From the NCBI RefSeq assembly GCF_043290135.1, contig NC_134709.1:106906145-106970144 (forward strand): DNA of 64,000 nt. The letters are read 5' to 3'. This document shows positions 21,365 through 32,575 of this stretch, piece by piece. The notes beneath the pieces are model-generated. The model was given only the letters and a program-made list of their open reading frames with translations, did no database searches and had not been told where the DNA came from. Position numbers and translations under genes: made by a program. Within the stretch, counting starts at the first letter, position 1, and each line of letters begins with the position of its first letter. Origin of the DNA: Rhipicephalus microplus. Taxonomy: Eukaryota; Arthropoda; Arachnida; Ixodida; Ixodidae.

Positions 21365-23280
21365 TAAATTATGGTCTTACAATTTTTTATTTACTTTTTT
21401 CTGCAAAGTTGCAATTGGTACTTCAAATCAGAATTAATCAACAAAAGTTTTTTCAGGAATGACGCAATGCTGAAAGTATCGGGCAAATTCACCTTATAAT
21501 CGGCCAATTTCCTTCTTTGGGTACGAGCCTTTTGCATAGGATAACAACAACATTTAATGAGTGACCAATACAATAGGATATGCGCAGTGGTGGCAAAATA
21601 TGCGGTGTTTGATTTAGCGCGTTGTGGTAGGAATAATGAATTATTGATAAACTAGCAATAAGGCGTCGATTAGAAAGTGTTTAACCAGATTCCGATTTCA
21701 AAGATGTTGCGCTGATATGGTAGGAAAAAGCTGAGTGAATGAAACCAATGGCACGAATGTGAAACATCTCAACGGCGTTTGAGAGGAATATCTTGCGAGG
21801 ATTCAAATGGCTGGTGCATACTCTAGTTTTGGCCGTATTAGTGTTTTGTAAGCTAATAACTTGACATGCTGTTGAACGCTCTGTAAATGACGACATAAAA
21901 ACCCAAATGCTTTGTTAGATGATGCAAAAACGTTGGTAATTGCACATAATAGTCAAGATTATTCGATATCGTCATACCTAAATACTTGTATTGACATACG
22001 GTCTTGAGCCCCACCGCGGTGGTTTAGTGGCTAAGGTACTTGGCTGCTGACCCACAAGTCGCGGGTTCAAATCCCGGCTGAGGCGGCTGCATTTTCGATG
22101 GAGGCGGAAATGTTGTAGGCCCGTGTGCTCAGATTTGGGTGCACGTTAAACAACACCAGGTGGTCAAAATTTCCGGAGCCCTCCACTACGGCGTCTCTCA
22201 TAAACATATAGTGGTTTTAGGGCGTTAAACCCCACATATCAGTCAATCAATTATACGGTCTTGAGTTGCTGGTTCGTTATTTTATAATTAAATTTAATGG
22301 GTTAGAAATTCGAAAAAATGACGTTGTTTTGCACCAATATTTTAATCCATTAACCAGCGCTGACACCAGTTTTATTGTTGTACGATGCCTGGTGAAGAAC
22401 AGGATAGTAAGTAAGGTTAACAACTGAACAATGAAGAACTCAATCATCAGCAAACATACGGATTTTGTTAGCCTTTATTATATTAGAAAGAGTAGGTGGC
22501 CTAATACCGAGCCATCAGGAACACCGGATCCTACTGAAAGAGGCTCGGAGTTGTTATTGACGCGCAGTGACTGCAGGTGGTTAGTAACAAACTGCTCATA
22601 CCATGTGAGAACTGCGGGATGCAGATTCAGTCGGGAGAGTTTTAGTAGTAAGCGTTGATGAGCAACTTTGTTGAATGCTTTCGCGAAATCAAAAAAAAAA
22701 GTGCATCAGTTTGAGTGTTAGTGTCTAAATTAAGGTGCAGGTCGTAAAGAAAGGCAACTAAATGTGTTTCGCAGGATAATATTTTGCGGAACCCATACTG
22801 AAAATGGCGAGAAAAAAATTTTACAATCAAGGAAACTTATTCTAAAAGTGTATATGACATGCTCTGTGATCTTACAAGGCACTGCATGATGTGACGAAAA
22901 TGGGGTGGTATTTAAGCGCACTGCGAGATGTGACGGAAATGGGGCAGTAGTATAGAGGTGAAATCTTGCTGCCTGATTTGTAGACTGCAACGACCTTCGC
23001 CATTTTCCACACTTTTTGTGGGTTTCCAGATGACAGTGACTGGGAAAACAACTGCATTAGATAAGCCGCGGAAATGATTTTGGTGTTGTTCAGAAATTTA
23101 GGTGTGATTTCATCAAAACCAGCAGATGAAGGCAGTTTAATGTTGGCCATTATGTTTGAAATGTCGTCAATTGAAGAAGTGACAGGATGCATTGTGGCCT
23201 CAAAAGATGCAAGAAACTTGGGTAATCAGCTGCATGGAGTCTTCTCTACGGACGGCTCCGTCCATCACTTTGTGTTTTAA
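21365..23280 (-). mobile_element. 5'-truncated CR1/L2-like LINE, minus strand, interrupted by a Ruka SINE
   Basis: Minus-strand order: IKLPSSAGFDEITPKFL (RT start, 23130), KVWKMAKVVAVYKSG, a GVPDGSVLG-like block (about 22510-22540), the catalytic KIRMFADD (22440-22465), KYLGMTI after the SINE (about 21985), and a C-terminal region to about 21400. Stops and shifts abound. The SINE at 22009-22252 splits it cleanly. It begins abruptly at 23280, where Gypsy integrase sequence starts on the other strand. Confidence 0.82.
22009..22252 (+). mobile_element. Full-length Ruka SINE with 13-bp target duplication
   Basis: It starts CCCCACCGCGGTGGTTTAG, has A box TGGCTAAGGTACTTGGC and B box GGGTTCAAATCCC, then the family body, and ends CATATCAGTCAATCAA. 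ATACGGTCTTGAG occurs at both 21996-22008 and 22253-22265. This gives exact ends and shows L1-style retrotransposition into the LINE. Confidence 0.97.
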
Positions 23281-24450
23281 GGCCACAATTACGTTCTATA
23301 CCACCGCGATGTTTAACCTGGTGGACCTGAGCTTTTTTTGTCGTGCGTTAACATTTACAGCGTAATGTTTTTGCTGAACTTTGCAATGCACCCACAGCTT
23401 GGCATCGTGGCGTATATTTCTCGTATGAATGCGTGCGGTGCCCCTTCTACTGGCCAGGCCTTGCTCCCTAGGTACGCCGATACGTCGCTCCGCGTGAGTT
23501 ATGTCGGTGTCGAAAACACCGCCACCACTACCCACTGTTCATGTACAACGAACTGGCATACCCACAGAAGCGTTTTACTGGGGCTGCGTTAGACCTGCTT
23601 TGGCTTTCTCTCTAATTCTCTAATCAACAGTAGGCAACAGGTGGGTGGCCGTGGCTAGTGATTTCGCCACACGCTACGCTATTACCTGAGCTGCACTGAT
23701 GAGTTGAGCGGCCGACGTTGCAGACTTCCAGTTACGCGCCGTTACACTGAACCATGGCGCGCCAAAACAGCTGCTCACCGACTGTGGACATTTTTGCCCG
23801 AGTTATCGCCGACGTCCTCCGTTCCTGTTCCGTAAAGCATTAAGTGACAACAGCTTACCACTCACAAATCAACGGCCTGACGGAGTACTTTAATCGTGCT
23901 CTTAAAGGTATGCTTGCTATATATTGTGACGATACTCTGTAATATGCGTTTGGAGCATCTAAAGTGGGTTCTTGCCCCACCCTACGCGACGCTTGCTTAC
24001 AACTCGCCCCGGCATGACACTGCAGGTCTCTCACCTTTCTATATTTGTTTAAAGAAGGGCTGACTCTACGCTTGGACACCATCTTTTCAAGCACTTCGTC
24101 CACCAGTGAGTATGCTCTGGGCGCTATTGCGCGAGCCAACCATACTCATCAGCTCACCCGTGATCATCTAACGGCGTCGCAAGGCAAGTAACCACGTCGT
24201 TACGATGCATCGCATCGCGACGCAAATTTTTCTCCGGGTACCTTGTGTTACTCTCGTCTCCTCATCGTTAAGGGGGCTCTCCTACTTGAAAATGTTTTCC
24301 GTCGTTACACGAAACCTTACTGTGTATTGCAGCAGGTAACGCCTGTTACTTATCTGATTGACCCCATCTCTCCATCGCCATCAGTTCAGCCGGGCGATGC
24401 TCATGTGTCATGGCTTAAGATCTACAATTCTGCTTCTGATTATGATCTCT
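23281..24450 (+). pseudogene. Integrase of a Gypsy element, plus strand
   Basis: It begins in the zinc-binding region (GHNYVLYHRDV). It continues through the catalytic core with WVAVASDFATRYAIT, HGAPKQLLTDCGHF (second Asp region) and an INGLTEYFNRALKGML-like block holding the final Glu (about 23870-23910), then a RYDASHRDANFSPG block and a C-terminal end at 24450. Frameshifts and stops are common. It is probably the 3' half of the element whose protease region is at 19560-20660, with RT replaced by LINE sequence. Confidence 0.75.
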
Positions 24451-25025
24451 AAAAGTCTCGGACGGGGCTGTCGCCGCTGGGGGTCATGCTACGTCCCATT
24501 GACATAGCTATAAACCAGAAGAGGAGTACTACAGCAGATAGGATGGCGTCAGCTCTTCGTGTAGGCATCTCAGCTCAAGTAACCTGTTGTAATTACGCAT
24601 CTTTACTTTGTGCCTTGTGACTCAGTCCTCCCCATAACAATATCGTGACAACTTCCTTCGAAGGCTTCAAAAGAGCCAGAGAGAGCTGCTTTTATACAAA
24701 GAGCTTTGTCTCCTCAGATCCAGGAATGAGAGTATGGCTCCAAACTGCGCTGTTCAATCACAGCGCACCAACCACTTCCGACGGTGCCTACCACACCCAC
24801 CTCTCGGTCAACGTTAGTGACCGCGGCCATCACACTTCATATGTAGTTCAAGGAAGTCCCGTCCTTGTTGTGAGACGGCTGCCGGTTGGCGGATCCCACG
24901 TTCCTAGTATCGGGCACATCGTAAGGGTCCGCCATCGTCATGTAATTCACTGCTCATTGCGTGGTTGTCATCCACAAAAACGCCTTCTCTTTAGCGAGGG
25001 TTTCGCCACCGAAAACCATTGCTTG
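24451..25025. other. No gene recognised
   Basis: The first part may be the 3' untranslated or LTR region of the Gypsy copy, but no paired LTR was found. A 138-codon frame at 24645-25061 has no motif and runs into the inverted repeat of the next element. Confidence 0.4.
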
Positions 25026-25042
25026 TACACTCTAAGCCAAAA
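25026..25042 (+). repeat. Left terminal inverted repeat
   Basis: The 17 bp are identical to the reverse complement of 29550-29566. The next bases, GGGAGCAAC, also recur within the first 40 bp of the other end. Confidence 0.6.
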
Positions 25043-25360
25043 GGGAGCAACAGGGGTATAGGGGTTGCTCCTTTCAGAGAGCAATTGCATTGCCACTCCC
25101 ATTACTCCCCTAAAAGGAGTAACAGCAGAGGGAGTAACCATTGCTCTCCTTCCAGTTCCTCTTTCGGGGGATGAACAGTTACTCCCTCCAGTTCCTCCCT
25201 GCAGACCAACAGTTACTCCCACCAGTTGCTCCCTGCGGACCAACCATTACTCCCACCAGTTGCTCTTCTAAGAGCAACAGTTACTCTTTACCGTTTCTCC
25301 CACGTGTTCGCAGTTACTCTTTGAAAACCAACTGCACATGCTTCCAGTTACTCCTTGGGG
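25043..25360. repeat. Degenerate tandem subterminal repeats (GTTACTCC/GTTGCTCC)
   Basis: Units of roughly 30 bp recur, built from CAGTTACTCCC and CCAGTTGCTCC followed by CTGCAGACCAA or a variant. There are about eight imperfect copies. Related motifs appear near the opposite end at 29380-29545. Confidence 0.7.
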
Positions 25361-25464
25361 AAATGACTATTTATCTTGAGTATGCTTGTCACACGCTTAA
25401 CACATTGCGAGAGCTCCTTGAAAGAGCACTGCTTGGGTGCTTCTAACACAAAAAGTGGACAATA

Positions 25465-25759
25465 ATGAAAGAAAAATAAATGCTTTATTGTTCTTTTTAC
25501 GAGGCGACGTGTGAGCACACGTAAAAGTAGACTTCGCCACACCACAGTCAGCACTAAACAAGCACCATAATACATCAAAGGTTTTCTGCGTCATCCGTGG
25601 AAAAACAATCTTGAATTTCTAGCATAGGGCAGTCTGTGTCATCATTGGTGAGAGAAGGGCAACTTCTCTAATGCTGAAGGACTCAAGTTTCACAGTTGGT
25701 GTTTCCATCAGGCTAGCACAGCGGAATGTCACCACAGGCATATGTAAAGCATCTAATTG
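25465..25759 (-). pseudogene. Candidate terminal exon inside the DNA transposon
   Basis: The acceptor TTTTTTTTCTTGCAG precedes 25759. The frame QLDALHMPVVTFRCASLMET runs to a stop at 25619, and AATAAA follows at 25489-25484 on the minus strand. A strong pyrimidine tract, open frame, stop and polyadenylation signal in this order are a coherent 3' exon. The phase does not join cleanly to the nearest upstream candidate exon. The protein family is unknown. Confidence 0.35.
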
Positions 25760-25916
25760 CTGCAAGAAAAAAAATTGAAGTGTGAGGTTAAACATGCCAG
25801 AATCAATACATAACAATGAGTCACACACACTCCAGCAGCGCTTACATTCTAGGATGTCTACTGCAAAACGAAATGTGAAAAAAAGGAAGGTTCGGCCAAA
25901 CGTTACTTGGCAAGCC

Positions 25917-26189
25917 ATATAAATGCTGATGTGGTAGACTCTTTTCACAAGATGGCTCAGACAGCAATATTCTGGAAGAAAATGTGCAGCACCTCAACAA
26001 GGCATATTTGTAGCTGTTAAAGATATCCTTAGGTTCAGTTAACTTCTTTCCTATACACAGCTGAGTGACATTTCTATGAGGCCATTCACCAATGGGCATT
26101 CTAAGTGAGATCATGTGTGTGGCAAATAACACGTACCGTCCGCTCATGTTAAAATACTTATTTAGCTCGTGCACATAGTTGCTCTCCAT
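25917..26189 (-). pseudogene. Candidate coding exon of an unrecognised gene inside the DNA transposon
   Basis: The open frame from 26189 contains MPIGEWPHRNVTQLCIG and KKLTEPKDIFNSYKYALLR. It reaches a donor-like CCAA|GTAACG at 25917. Composition looks coding (mixed, few repeats), but no domain is recognised and its phase is not confirmed with neighbours. Confidence 0.3.
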
Positions 26190-26375
26190 TCTACTATTCT
26201 ATCATACGCTGCTACGTCTTGAATTGTGCAATACCTGTAGGCACAAGCCAAGCATGCAAAGCCTGCTTGAAAGCGAGCATTTGCAGAGGCTACATGATAA
26301 TCTTCAATATATTGTTTTGTACCTGACGCAAACGGCTGGACAAAACTATGGACAAATAAATGTAGACCGTGCTAC

Positions 26376-26521
26376 CTTCAAAAAGTGCTTTAAATTTAGT
26401 AAACTAGGGTGCATTTGTTCACTCGGTTGACGAGTCACAGCCACAAGATATGTAAACGAAGCAATATATCTTAAGGCATGCACAGATGTTCTGATTCTTT
26501 GTTTGACAGTGTCACAGATAG
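26376..26521 (-). pseudogene. Candidate coding exon inside the DNA transposon
   Basis: The frame reads AICDTVKQRIRTSVHALRY, then QMHPSLLNLKHFLK, to a donor-like GAAG|GTAGCA at 26376. The acceptor is weak (GGAAAG), so the 5' edge is uncertain. Confidence 0.25.
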
Positions 26522-26818
26522 CTTTCCAATACATATATATTTGAGAGCAACAAGATGCGAAGCTTTTATTAGTTCAACGTTTTGTTGGTTCACAGCCAAA
26601 CAGGTTACTGCTCTGTTAGACAAATTGGAATAAGCGCACCGTGGTTTCCAAAAAAAGCATTATTAGAAGTTTTCTCCCGGTGTGAATGTCTGCCTATTTA
26701 TTTTGTACTGTCTTCTACATGTGCCACAAAGACATTTGTTGCGGATGTGCTACCAGTCTTGCCAAGATCGCATATTTGGTCAATGTGATAGAAATACAAA
26801 CATTAGAAACACTGTTAC

Positions 26819-26964
26819 CTCTAGTAAGAGCATAACACTTCATGATCTTGGAACAGCAAGGAGGTGCACAAGAAAGTTGAGCCCACTCTTGCAGAACTTT
26901 GAACGCGAATTTTTCAGAGTGGGGGAGGTCAACATGCTGTGGCACTTTTAAACACATGAAACAT
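26819..26964 (-). pseudogene. Candidate coding exon inside the DNA transposon
   Basis: Acceptor TTTTCTGCAG at 26965-26974, frame MCLKVPQHVDLPHSEKFAF, then VLQEWAQLSCAPPCCSKI, ending at donor AG|GTAACA at 26819. It is cysteine-containing and has convincing splice borders. No family is recognised. Confidence 0.35.
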
Positions 26965-27347
26965 CTGCAGAAAACAGGGTAAAGTCAAATCAAGAAACGC
27001 TGTTATGAAGGCCTGCGCATGGACAGCTTTGTGAATCTAGGCCCAAGTGTTATGCTTTGTGCAAGCCAAAATCTAAGTAAATAGGGAAAGCGTACTTTTA
27101 GGAGCACCAGCGTAAACAAATCTTGACAGTTGGCTTTCTAGTACAAACAGCATTCCCTGCAATGAAAACAAACATTTTATCTTAACGGTAACAGTGTGAG
27201 CACGCACACGGGCCAGCGGAGCCATGTCAAATTGTCAGTGCCAGTGTAACCATGTGGCATGATAAACTATTTTCTGGCCAACACATGCACAGTTTGCCCC
27301 TAAAAAGTGATGCTTTCACATATGTAGTACAAAAAGTCCGCACTTAC

Positions 27348-27426
27348 CGAAATTCACTTGCTTTCTGTACTTTAGCATCGTTGGGAGCTTCTTTATGTGC
27401 AGTATTACCAAATTTGCGTCATATCC
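27348..27426 (-). pseudogene. Candidate coding exon inside the DNA transposon
   Basis: Acceptor CTTCGTTTCAG, then an open frame GYDANLVILHIKKLPTML to a consensus donor TCG|GTAAGT at 27348. A further exon-like segment (27096-27156, frame GMLFVLESQLSRFVYAGAP) follows with acceptor TTTTCATTGCAG and donor-like GTACGC. The phases of the two do not match, so an exon may be missed or the gene is decayed. Confidence 0.35.
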
Positions 27427-28395
27427 CTGAAACGAAGTAGTAAAAGACATGTATCAAATATTTTTTCATTTTGTAGCAGTGAAGTCAGGTTAAGAACAGC
27501 CAAGTGGGAATCAGCCTACTTATGTGCATGCGGCAAATCCTAAACGGCGTTATTGAGGTTGTCGAAATTTTCGTCGATTGGTATTAACGTCAATATGTGA
27601 CTTCATCGGCATGCCAAGTTTTCACAGCGCATAAAGATTTCTTGATGCAGAATAATGACAACGCTAACGAGAACATACAGCATTTATGATTGTCTTTTAC
27701 AATATTCAGTTTTGCGAAGGTTTTGCATGACTAAAGAAATCTGAAAGATTTGGGTCATTCCTCCGTCAATTGTTCTGTCCATATGTAAATTGCTCGCTTG
27801 ATGGTGCGCTTTTGAAATAGTACGTTCAGCGTACAGGTGAAGCAAGTGACGCAGTGATGTGGGCAGATTTTTTTTTAGGCGTGCGGGGAGGGGGGGGGTC
27901 CGCTTATCTGAATTGGAGGGGCCGGGCAAGCGAATATGGTCGTCATTATGGGCTCCCTACGACCGGCCTAAAAAAATTCTGTGCGCAACCGCCTGGCTAT
28001 GCCAGTGAAGTGATGCGACAATGATTTGTTCGCTTACAGATTTACATACACTTTACAGCTCTAAAGAATGCGGCCCAAGGCCCCAACACTCAGCCGTTAA
28101 CGTTACATGAAACCAATGGTAGAAAAGTGCCAGTATGAAGGCAGCTACAACCCCACCGCAATGTTTTTTCAAGCGAGGTAGTGTTGCGGAAAACTTTTTA
28201 CTGCAAAAGTACACTGGCACTGCAGTGGTGACAGGGGAAGCAAGAGGGTATGCAGGCGGTAATAATAGAGGTAATTTAGTCCGATACGGCTAGCAATGGA
28301 TACGGCAAATAAGAGCAAATCATTTCTCTTTTAATAGCGCAACCAGTCAACAATGTATTGTTAGAGCATTAAATGTTGCTGGAAATGCCACTCAC

Positions 28396-28519
28396 CTGCA
28401 CGCTGATGCATGCACAGTCCTTTGTCCGACGAGCGAACAGGCTTGCAGATAGCTGAAGACGTGTTTAGGATGTGTTTGTTCCACCCGGCAGCAAAATCCA
28501 CAAGAACTTCGCGCTCCAT
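28396..28519 (-). pseudogene. Candidate first coding exon inside the DNA transposon
   Basis: ATG at 28519 opens 41 codons (MEREVLVDFAAGWNKHI..., later KPVRSSDKGLCMHQRA) to a strong donor GCAG|GTGAGTGG at 28396. It is the most 5' candidate exon on the minus strand and lies about 1 kb inside the right terminal repeat. No homologous family is recognised. Confidence 0.35.
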
Positions 28520-28729
28520 AAAGATAAATATACACTAACCTTCATCACGAATAAGTTGAAACGCTAATCTGTGACACACACACACGATCAAAACATAGCC
28601 CACAAGCTCGCATGTCCATGTGCTCGCCGACCACAGACCATATGAATATGAGTAGTGCGAACGCGAACCTAGTTGCGCCGAAAAAAAAAAAACGTTGAGC
28701 AGTGGCAGCACAGGCGTCAGCGCAATGAT

Positions 28730-28845
28730 TTCAGTGTGTTCTCCTAATACACTTATAAAAAAAACTGAAGTACACTAAAACTCATACTTAAATATGAAAA
28801 ATTGAGTGTAATTTTTCTTTAGTGCTAGTAAACATAAACACTGAA
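28730..28845. repeat. Imperfect 116-bp AT-rich palindrome
   Basis: Outer arms TTCAGTGT/ACACTGAA and inner arms CACTAAAACTCA/TGAGTGTAATTTTTCTTTAGTG are roughly symmetrical, with a bulge on one side. It could be a small MITE or a structured part of the host element. Confidence 0.45.
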
Positions 28846-29549
28846 TAAAAATTACTTTGTAAATTACATCGCTTACTACACTAGCGCCACACTTGTCGTG
28901 CGGGCGCAGATTTGTTATTCTGCCCTCAAACTACACGGTGAAGCATGCTACTAAGTGTACGGCTGATGAAAAGCGCGTCTGGGTCTGCTTTTTTTTTCTT
29001 CTTCGATATATCTGGTGGGGGGGGGGGGGGGGGCTCTTTATGCACGTGTTTCGGTGCTTGATCGACTTTGACGCCCTTCCTTCGCGGACGAGCGGCGTGT
29101 CTTGGCTCTTTTTTTATCGTTGTTTCGCACGTGTTTCGGCGTTCGGTCCGCTTTGACGTGCCGACTGCGTGTGTTAGGCACTTGCCGTAGCTGTATTCTC
29201 AGGCCTTCTGTGTTCCGCCAGCGCTGCTATCTTATTATCTGCGGATGCTAAAATAAATCACTGTTTTGGTTTGGTGAAGTTTGACACACAGAACAAACAA
29301 TAATCTAGCCCATGAATGTCAATGTGGGCGGCATGCATATTTGTGTGGGGTGTCCTGCCGGGGAGTAACCGTTGCGTGCCGAGAGCATTTACAGCGGTTC
29401 CTCCTTCCGTTGCTCCCTTACAAACTCAAGATGAATACAATTGCTCCCCCATTCTCAAACAAGTCGGCCATCTTGTTCCGCTTGATCTTTTCGGAGAGCA
29501 ACAGTCGGTCTGAAAGAGTAAAAACAGCCGTTGCTCCCATTTCGGCTGT

Positions 29550-29566
29550 TTTTGGCTTAGAGTGTA
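29550..29566 (-). repeat. Right terminal inverted repeat
   Basis: TTTTGGCTTAGAGTGTA, exact reverse complement of 25026-25042. The inner flank has CCGTTGCTCCCATTTCGGC, sharing the GTTGCTCC motif with the other end. Confidence 0.6.
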
Positions 29567-32327
29567 TTTTTGCCAAAACACCTTGTGGTGTCAGGATGCT
29601 TGGCACCTCACACACAGAGTCGGGAGGACAATACGCGTGCCTTCACGACAGTTAGCAGGCCGGTAGCCCTTCGGTGACCAGATTGAAGAACTGGGGATGA
29701 CGCTTTCTCTTTGGCTTGAGCGCCGATCCTAACAGCCAGTGGTGTTTCATGAATGCGGTCGCTTCCTAATGATAATCGACTTCAAGGTAGAAACCCTAAA
29801 TCTCTTCTTCATTAGGGATTGTTTTCAAACTACCTCTCTGCAGTTTGGTGACAACGGCGGTAAGCTCCTTACACGTCGAGAATATGAACACGGCAGACGA
29901 CGTACTAGCCACGATGTCACTGCGACGTGCAACGCCATGACAGCTTTGGTGCACGTGCACACAAAGCAAACGAAAGAAACTCTATAAAGGAAGTTATGTC
30001 AAAAGCAAATCTATACTAGATGCGAAATTAAAGAACCTTATCTCTTATGTCGCATGGTCGCAGCTAAATTTAAACGTACAAAGGTGGGAAATAAACACAA
30101 AGACAGCGCTTACAGTGTTCGTTTCTTTCTTGCGTGCGTTTGAATCTAACGTCAAATACAATTCGACATGCAAGGACAACCACTAACACAAATGCAAACC
30201 ATTTAATTGTTATTTGGTGGCAGACAAAAAAACTGTGCAATCTAGAGCTCTCTTCAAACTCTCTGACATTTAGTGTACCCTATTTCTGTGGCTTTCGGAA
30301 TAAATCAACCATTTTATGATTGGTAATTTCAGCTATCTGCGTTGGGCTCTCACCAATTTATCAGACTTTAGTGCTTCCTATATATAAAAAAGAGGGAAAT
30401 GGCCTGCTATTAATTATCAAGAATCAGAAGAAGAAGAACAGTGGTAGGACGCGATTGAGATGTCCCCATGATCCCTTAGTTTGAACGCTTGTATAGTGGC
30501 AGTGCTCGCCACTGGTGACGTAAGTGCTTGCGGCTTGGCACATTCATGGTCAGTACAATCGTTAAAGTGTGTCCAAGATGTTCCTGGCCAGAAGAGTACC
30601 TAGCATGATGAAAATTGTCACGCAATTATCTCATATTTATATTGTAGCGCGTGACGTCATATCAGCGCCAGCTGAATTCGAACTAGAAGCGTCACAAGTG
30701 TGCTCTGACTTTTGGCTTCTCTGTGATTTCTCGTAAATTACTTTCTCATTAAACTGATGGTGCCACAACGTAATCGTATTGTGCAAGTTTTAGCGTATGA
30801 ATGTAAGTTTGAAAGCAGCGTAATATTTGCAGGGACAAAGAGAAAGAAAGATCAGAAGCACCAGACTTAGGACAGGTAGGCGCAGATCTTAAAACGCAGA
30901 GCCACCAGTGAATGCACAGAACATGTACTTAATAGTAAGTCGCTGCACACAAGTTCTAGTCTTCCACTTGTGCTTCATTGAACGTTACACTGCCGCACAA
31001 AGACATCTCGTGCATGCGCATCGCTGTCACTTGCACAACATGGGACACAATAAATTTTCTAAGAGGCACACACAAATTGATAAACTAGACTGCACACCGA
31101 ATATCAGAAGCTTTTCGCATATAGAGCCACCGTAGCTCATTATTCAAACTCAATAGTAAGAAGCACCCCATCACCCTCTCCAGTAGTTGGGTCTGCTTGT
31201 TACAGCAACTCCACGCTCATAATACTCTTTGGGAACCCAGGTCCGGCTGGTCTTCACATTGGTAAATGGTCCCCGTCATCGGATCTATCGTCCGACTTTG
31301 CAGAGAGAAGAGGCGCTCGTGTTAAGTGGCAGATTTATTTACATGTTACTAGTCAGAAGTAAAAATCGGTAGTAATTGAGAAGTGAAGAAGATGTGATGA
31401 AATTGCACCAAATGTCTTCGGCTCTTATAGCCCCACGCTGCCAACTCTCGGTGCTACTATCGTTGTCAGCATCTTCAGACAATACACTGTTTCGTGGTCT
31501 CGGCGCTCCGCCAACGAAGGGGGGGGGGAGGACACCACACAATACACCTGGGGAGAGATTATTGCAAGACGACGTCTAATTAAATCAGAATGGCACAAGA
31601 TAGACAAAAATTTCGAATTCAAAATACCTACGTTGAAGGCCGCAGCAGTCCTTGGAATTATTGGTGAAATACGTAGACAGAGACGCGAAATGTTTCTTTA
31701 GTTTGCTAAGAACTGCTGCTAATTTATGATTTGAGTGAGGCAATGGAGGGTAAAGTTTCCTGCAGCAGCCAAGACAAGTCAGCGAACTTAGTAAAAGGCT
31801 GCAATATGTGGTCTCTGAAGAGCGCACTCTTCAAATCGGCGTTACTGGTGCCTAGGCCAGCCACAAGGTAATAATGAGAAGTAGGAAGGACGCTATTTCC
31901 TCTGCAGTGAGCAAGTAGTTGTGGCGCCGTGGAATGGTCAAGAATAAACTAGCTCACTTATGGCCAAAACTTAATTTACAGAGAAAAACGTTGGGTGTAG
32001 TTCAAAAATATCCTGCCTAAAAACAAAAGTCCTCAAAATCAAAGGGGCACTGAAGCTTTTGAAAGATAAATAGTTGGACAGATGATCTCAGGCTGTAAAT
32101 TACTGTAAATATAATTTTCTTCAGGTTTATTCCTCTGTGAAAACTCAGTGTTTAGACCACTCTTTCAGAGCCATAGTAATGGAGGCAGCCCTCTCGCAAA
32201 ATCTGGTAGGCCAGTTCGTGCAGGAACGCATGAACAACTTACCCATTGAACACACGTATAACATCGAGCATGACTGACGACGTGCAGGGGCTTAACGAGA
32301 GAATTCTAGGAGCCATAATCGCCTAGC
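29567..32327. other. No gene recognised
   Basis: AT-rich sequence with short frames only and a G-run at about 31520. No retroelement motif, tRNA or splice-supported frame was found on either strand. Confidence 0.5.
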
Positions 32328-32575
32328 TCCACCGCACTGGTCTAGTGGTTGAGGTACTCGCCTGCTGGACCACAAGTCGCATGATCAAATCCCGGCGGCG
32401 GCGGCTGCGTTTTCGATGGTGGCTAAAAAGCTGTAGGCCCATGTGCTCAGATTTTGGTGCACGTTAGGAAACTGCAGGTGTTCGGAGTTTTCGGAGGCCT
32501 CCACTACGCCGTCTCTCATAATCATAGTGTTTTTAGGACGTTAAACCCCGCACATCAATCACATCAATCAACCAA
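32328..32575 (+). mobile_element. Full-length but diverged Ruka SINE
   Basis: Starts TCCACCGCACTGGTCTAGTGG and has a mutated B box (ATGATCAAATCCC). The body carries many substitutions (GCACGTTAGGAAACTGCAGG) and ends CACATCAATCACATCAATCAA. It is the most diverged full-length copy in the window and so probably the oldest. Confidence 0.9.

Larger units (their letters stand above)
25026..29566. mobile_element. Candidate 4.5-kb DNA transposon with 17-bp terminal inverted repeats
   Basis: TACACTCTAAGCCAAAA at 25026-25042 is the exact reverse complement of 29550-29566. If the terminal TA is a target duplication, the inverted repeat is CACTCTAAGCCAAAA and the target is TA. Both subterminal regions are rich in GTTGCTCC/GGAGCAAC and GTTACTCC motifs (25043-25360 and 29350-29550), like transposase-binding subterminal repeats. 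Inside, the minus strand shows possible exons and a polyadenylation signal. The transposase family is not recognised. Confidence 0.5.

Noticed and set aside
28893..29270. Plus-strand gene ending at AATAAA near 29255
   Set aside because: The only frame crosses a G-run and has no motif. A polyadenylation hexamer alone is expected by chance in AT-rich DNA.
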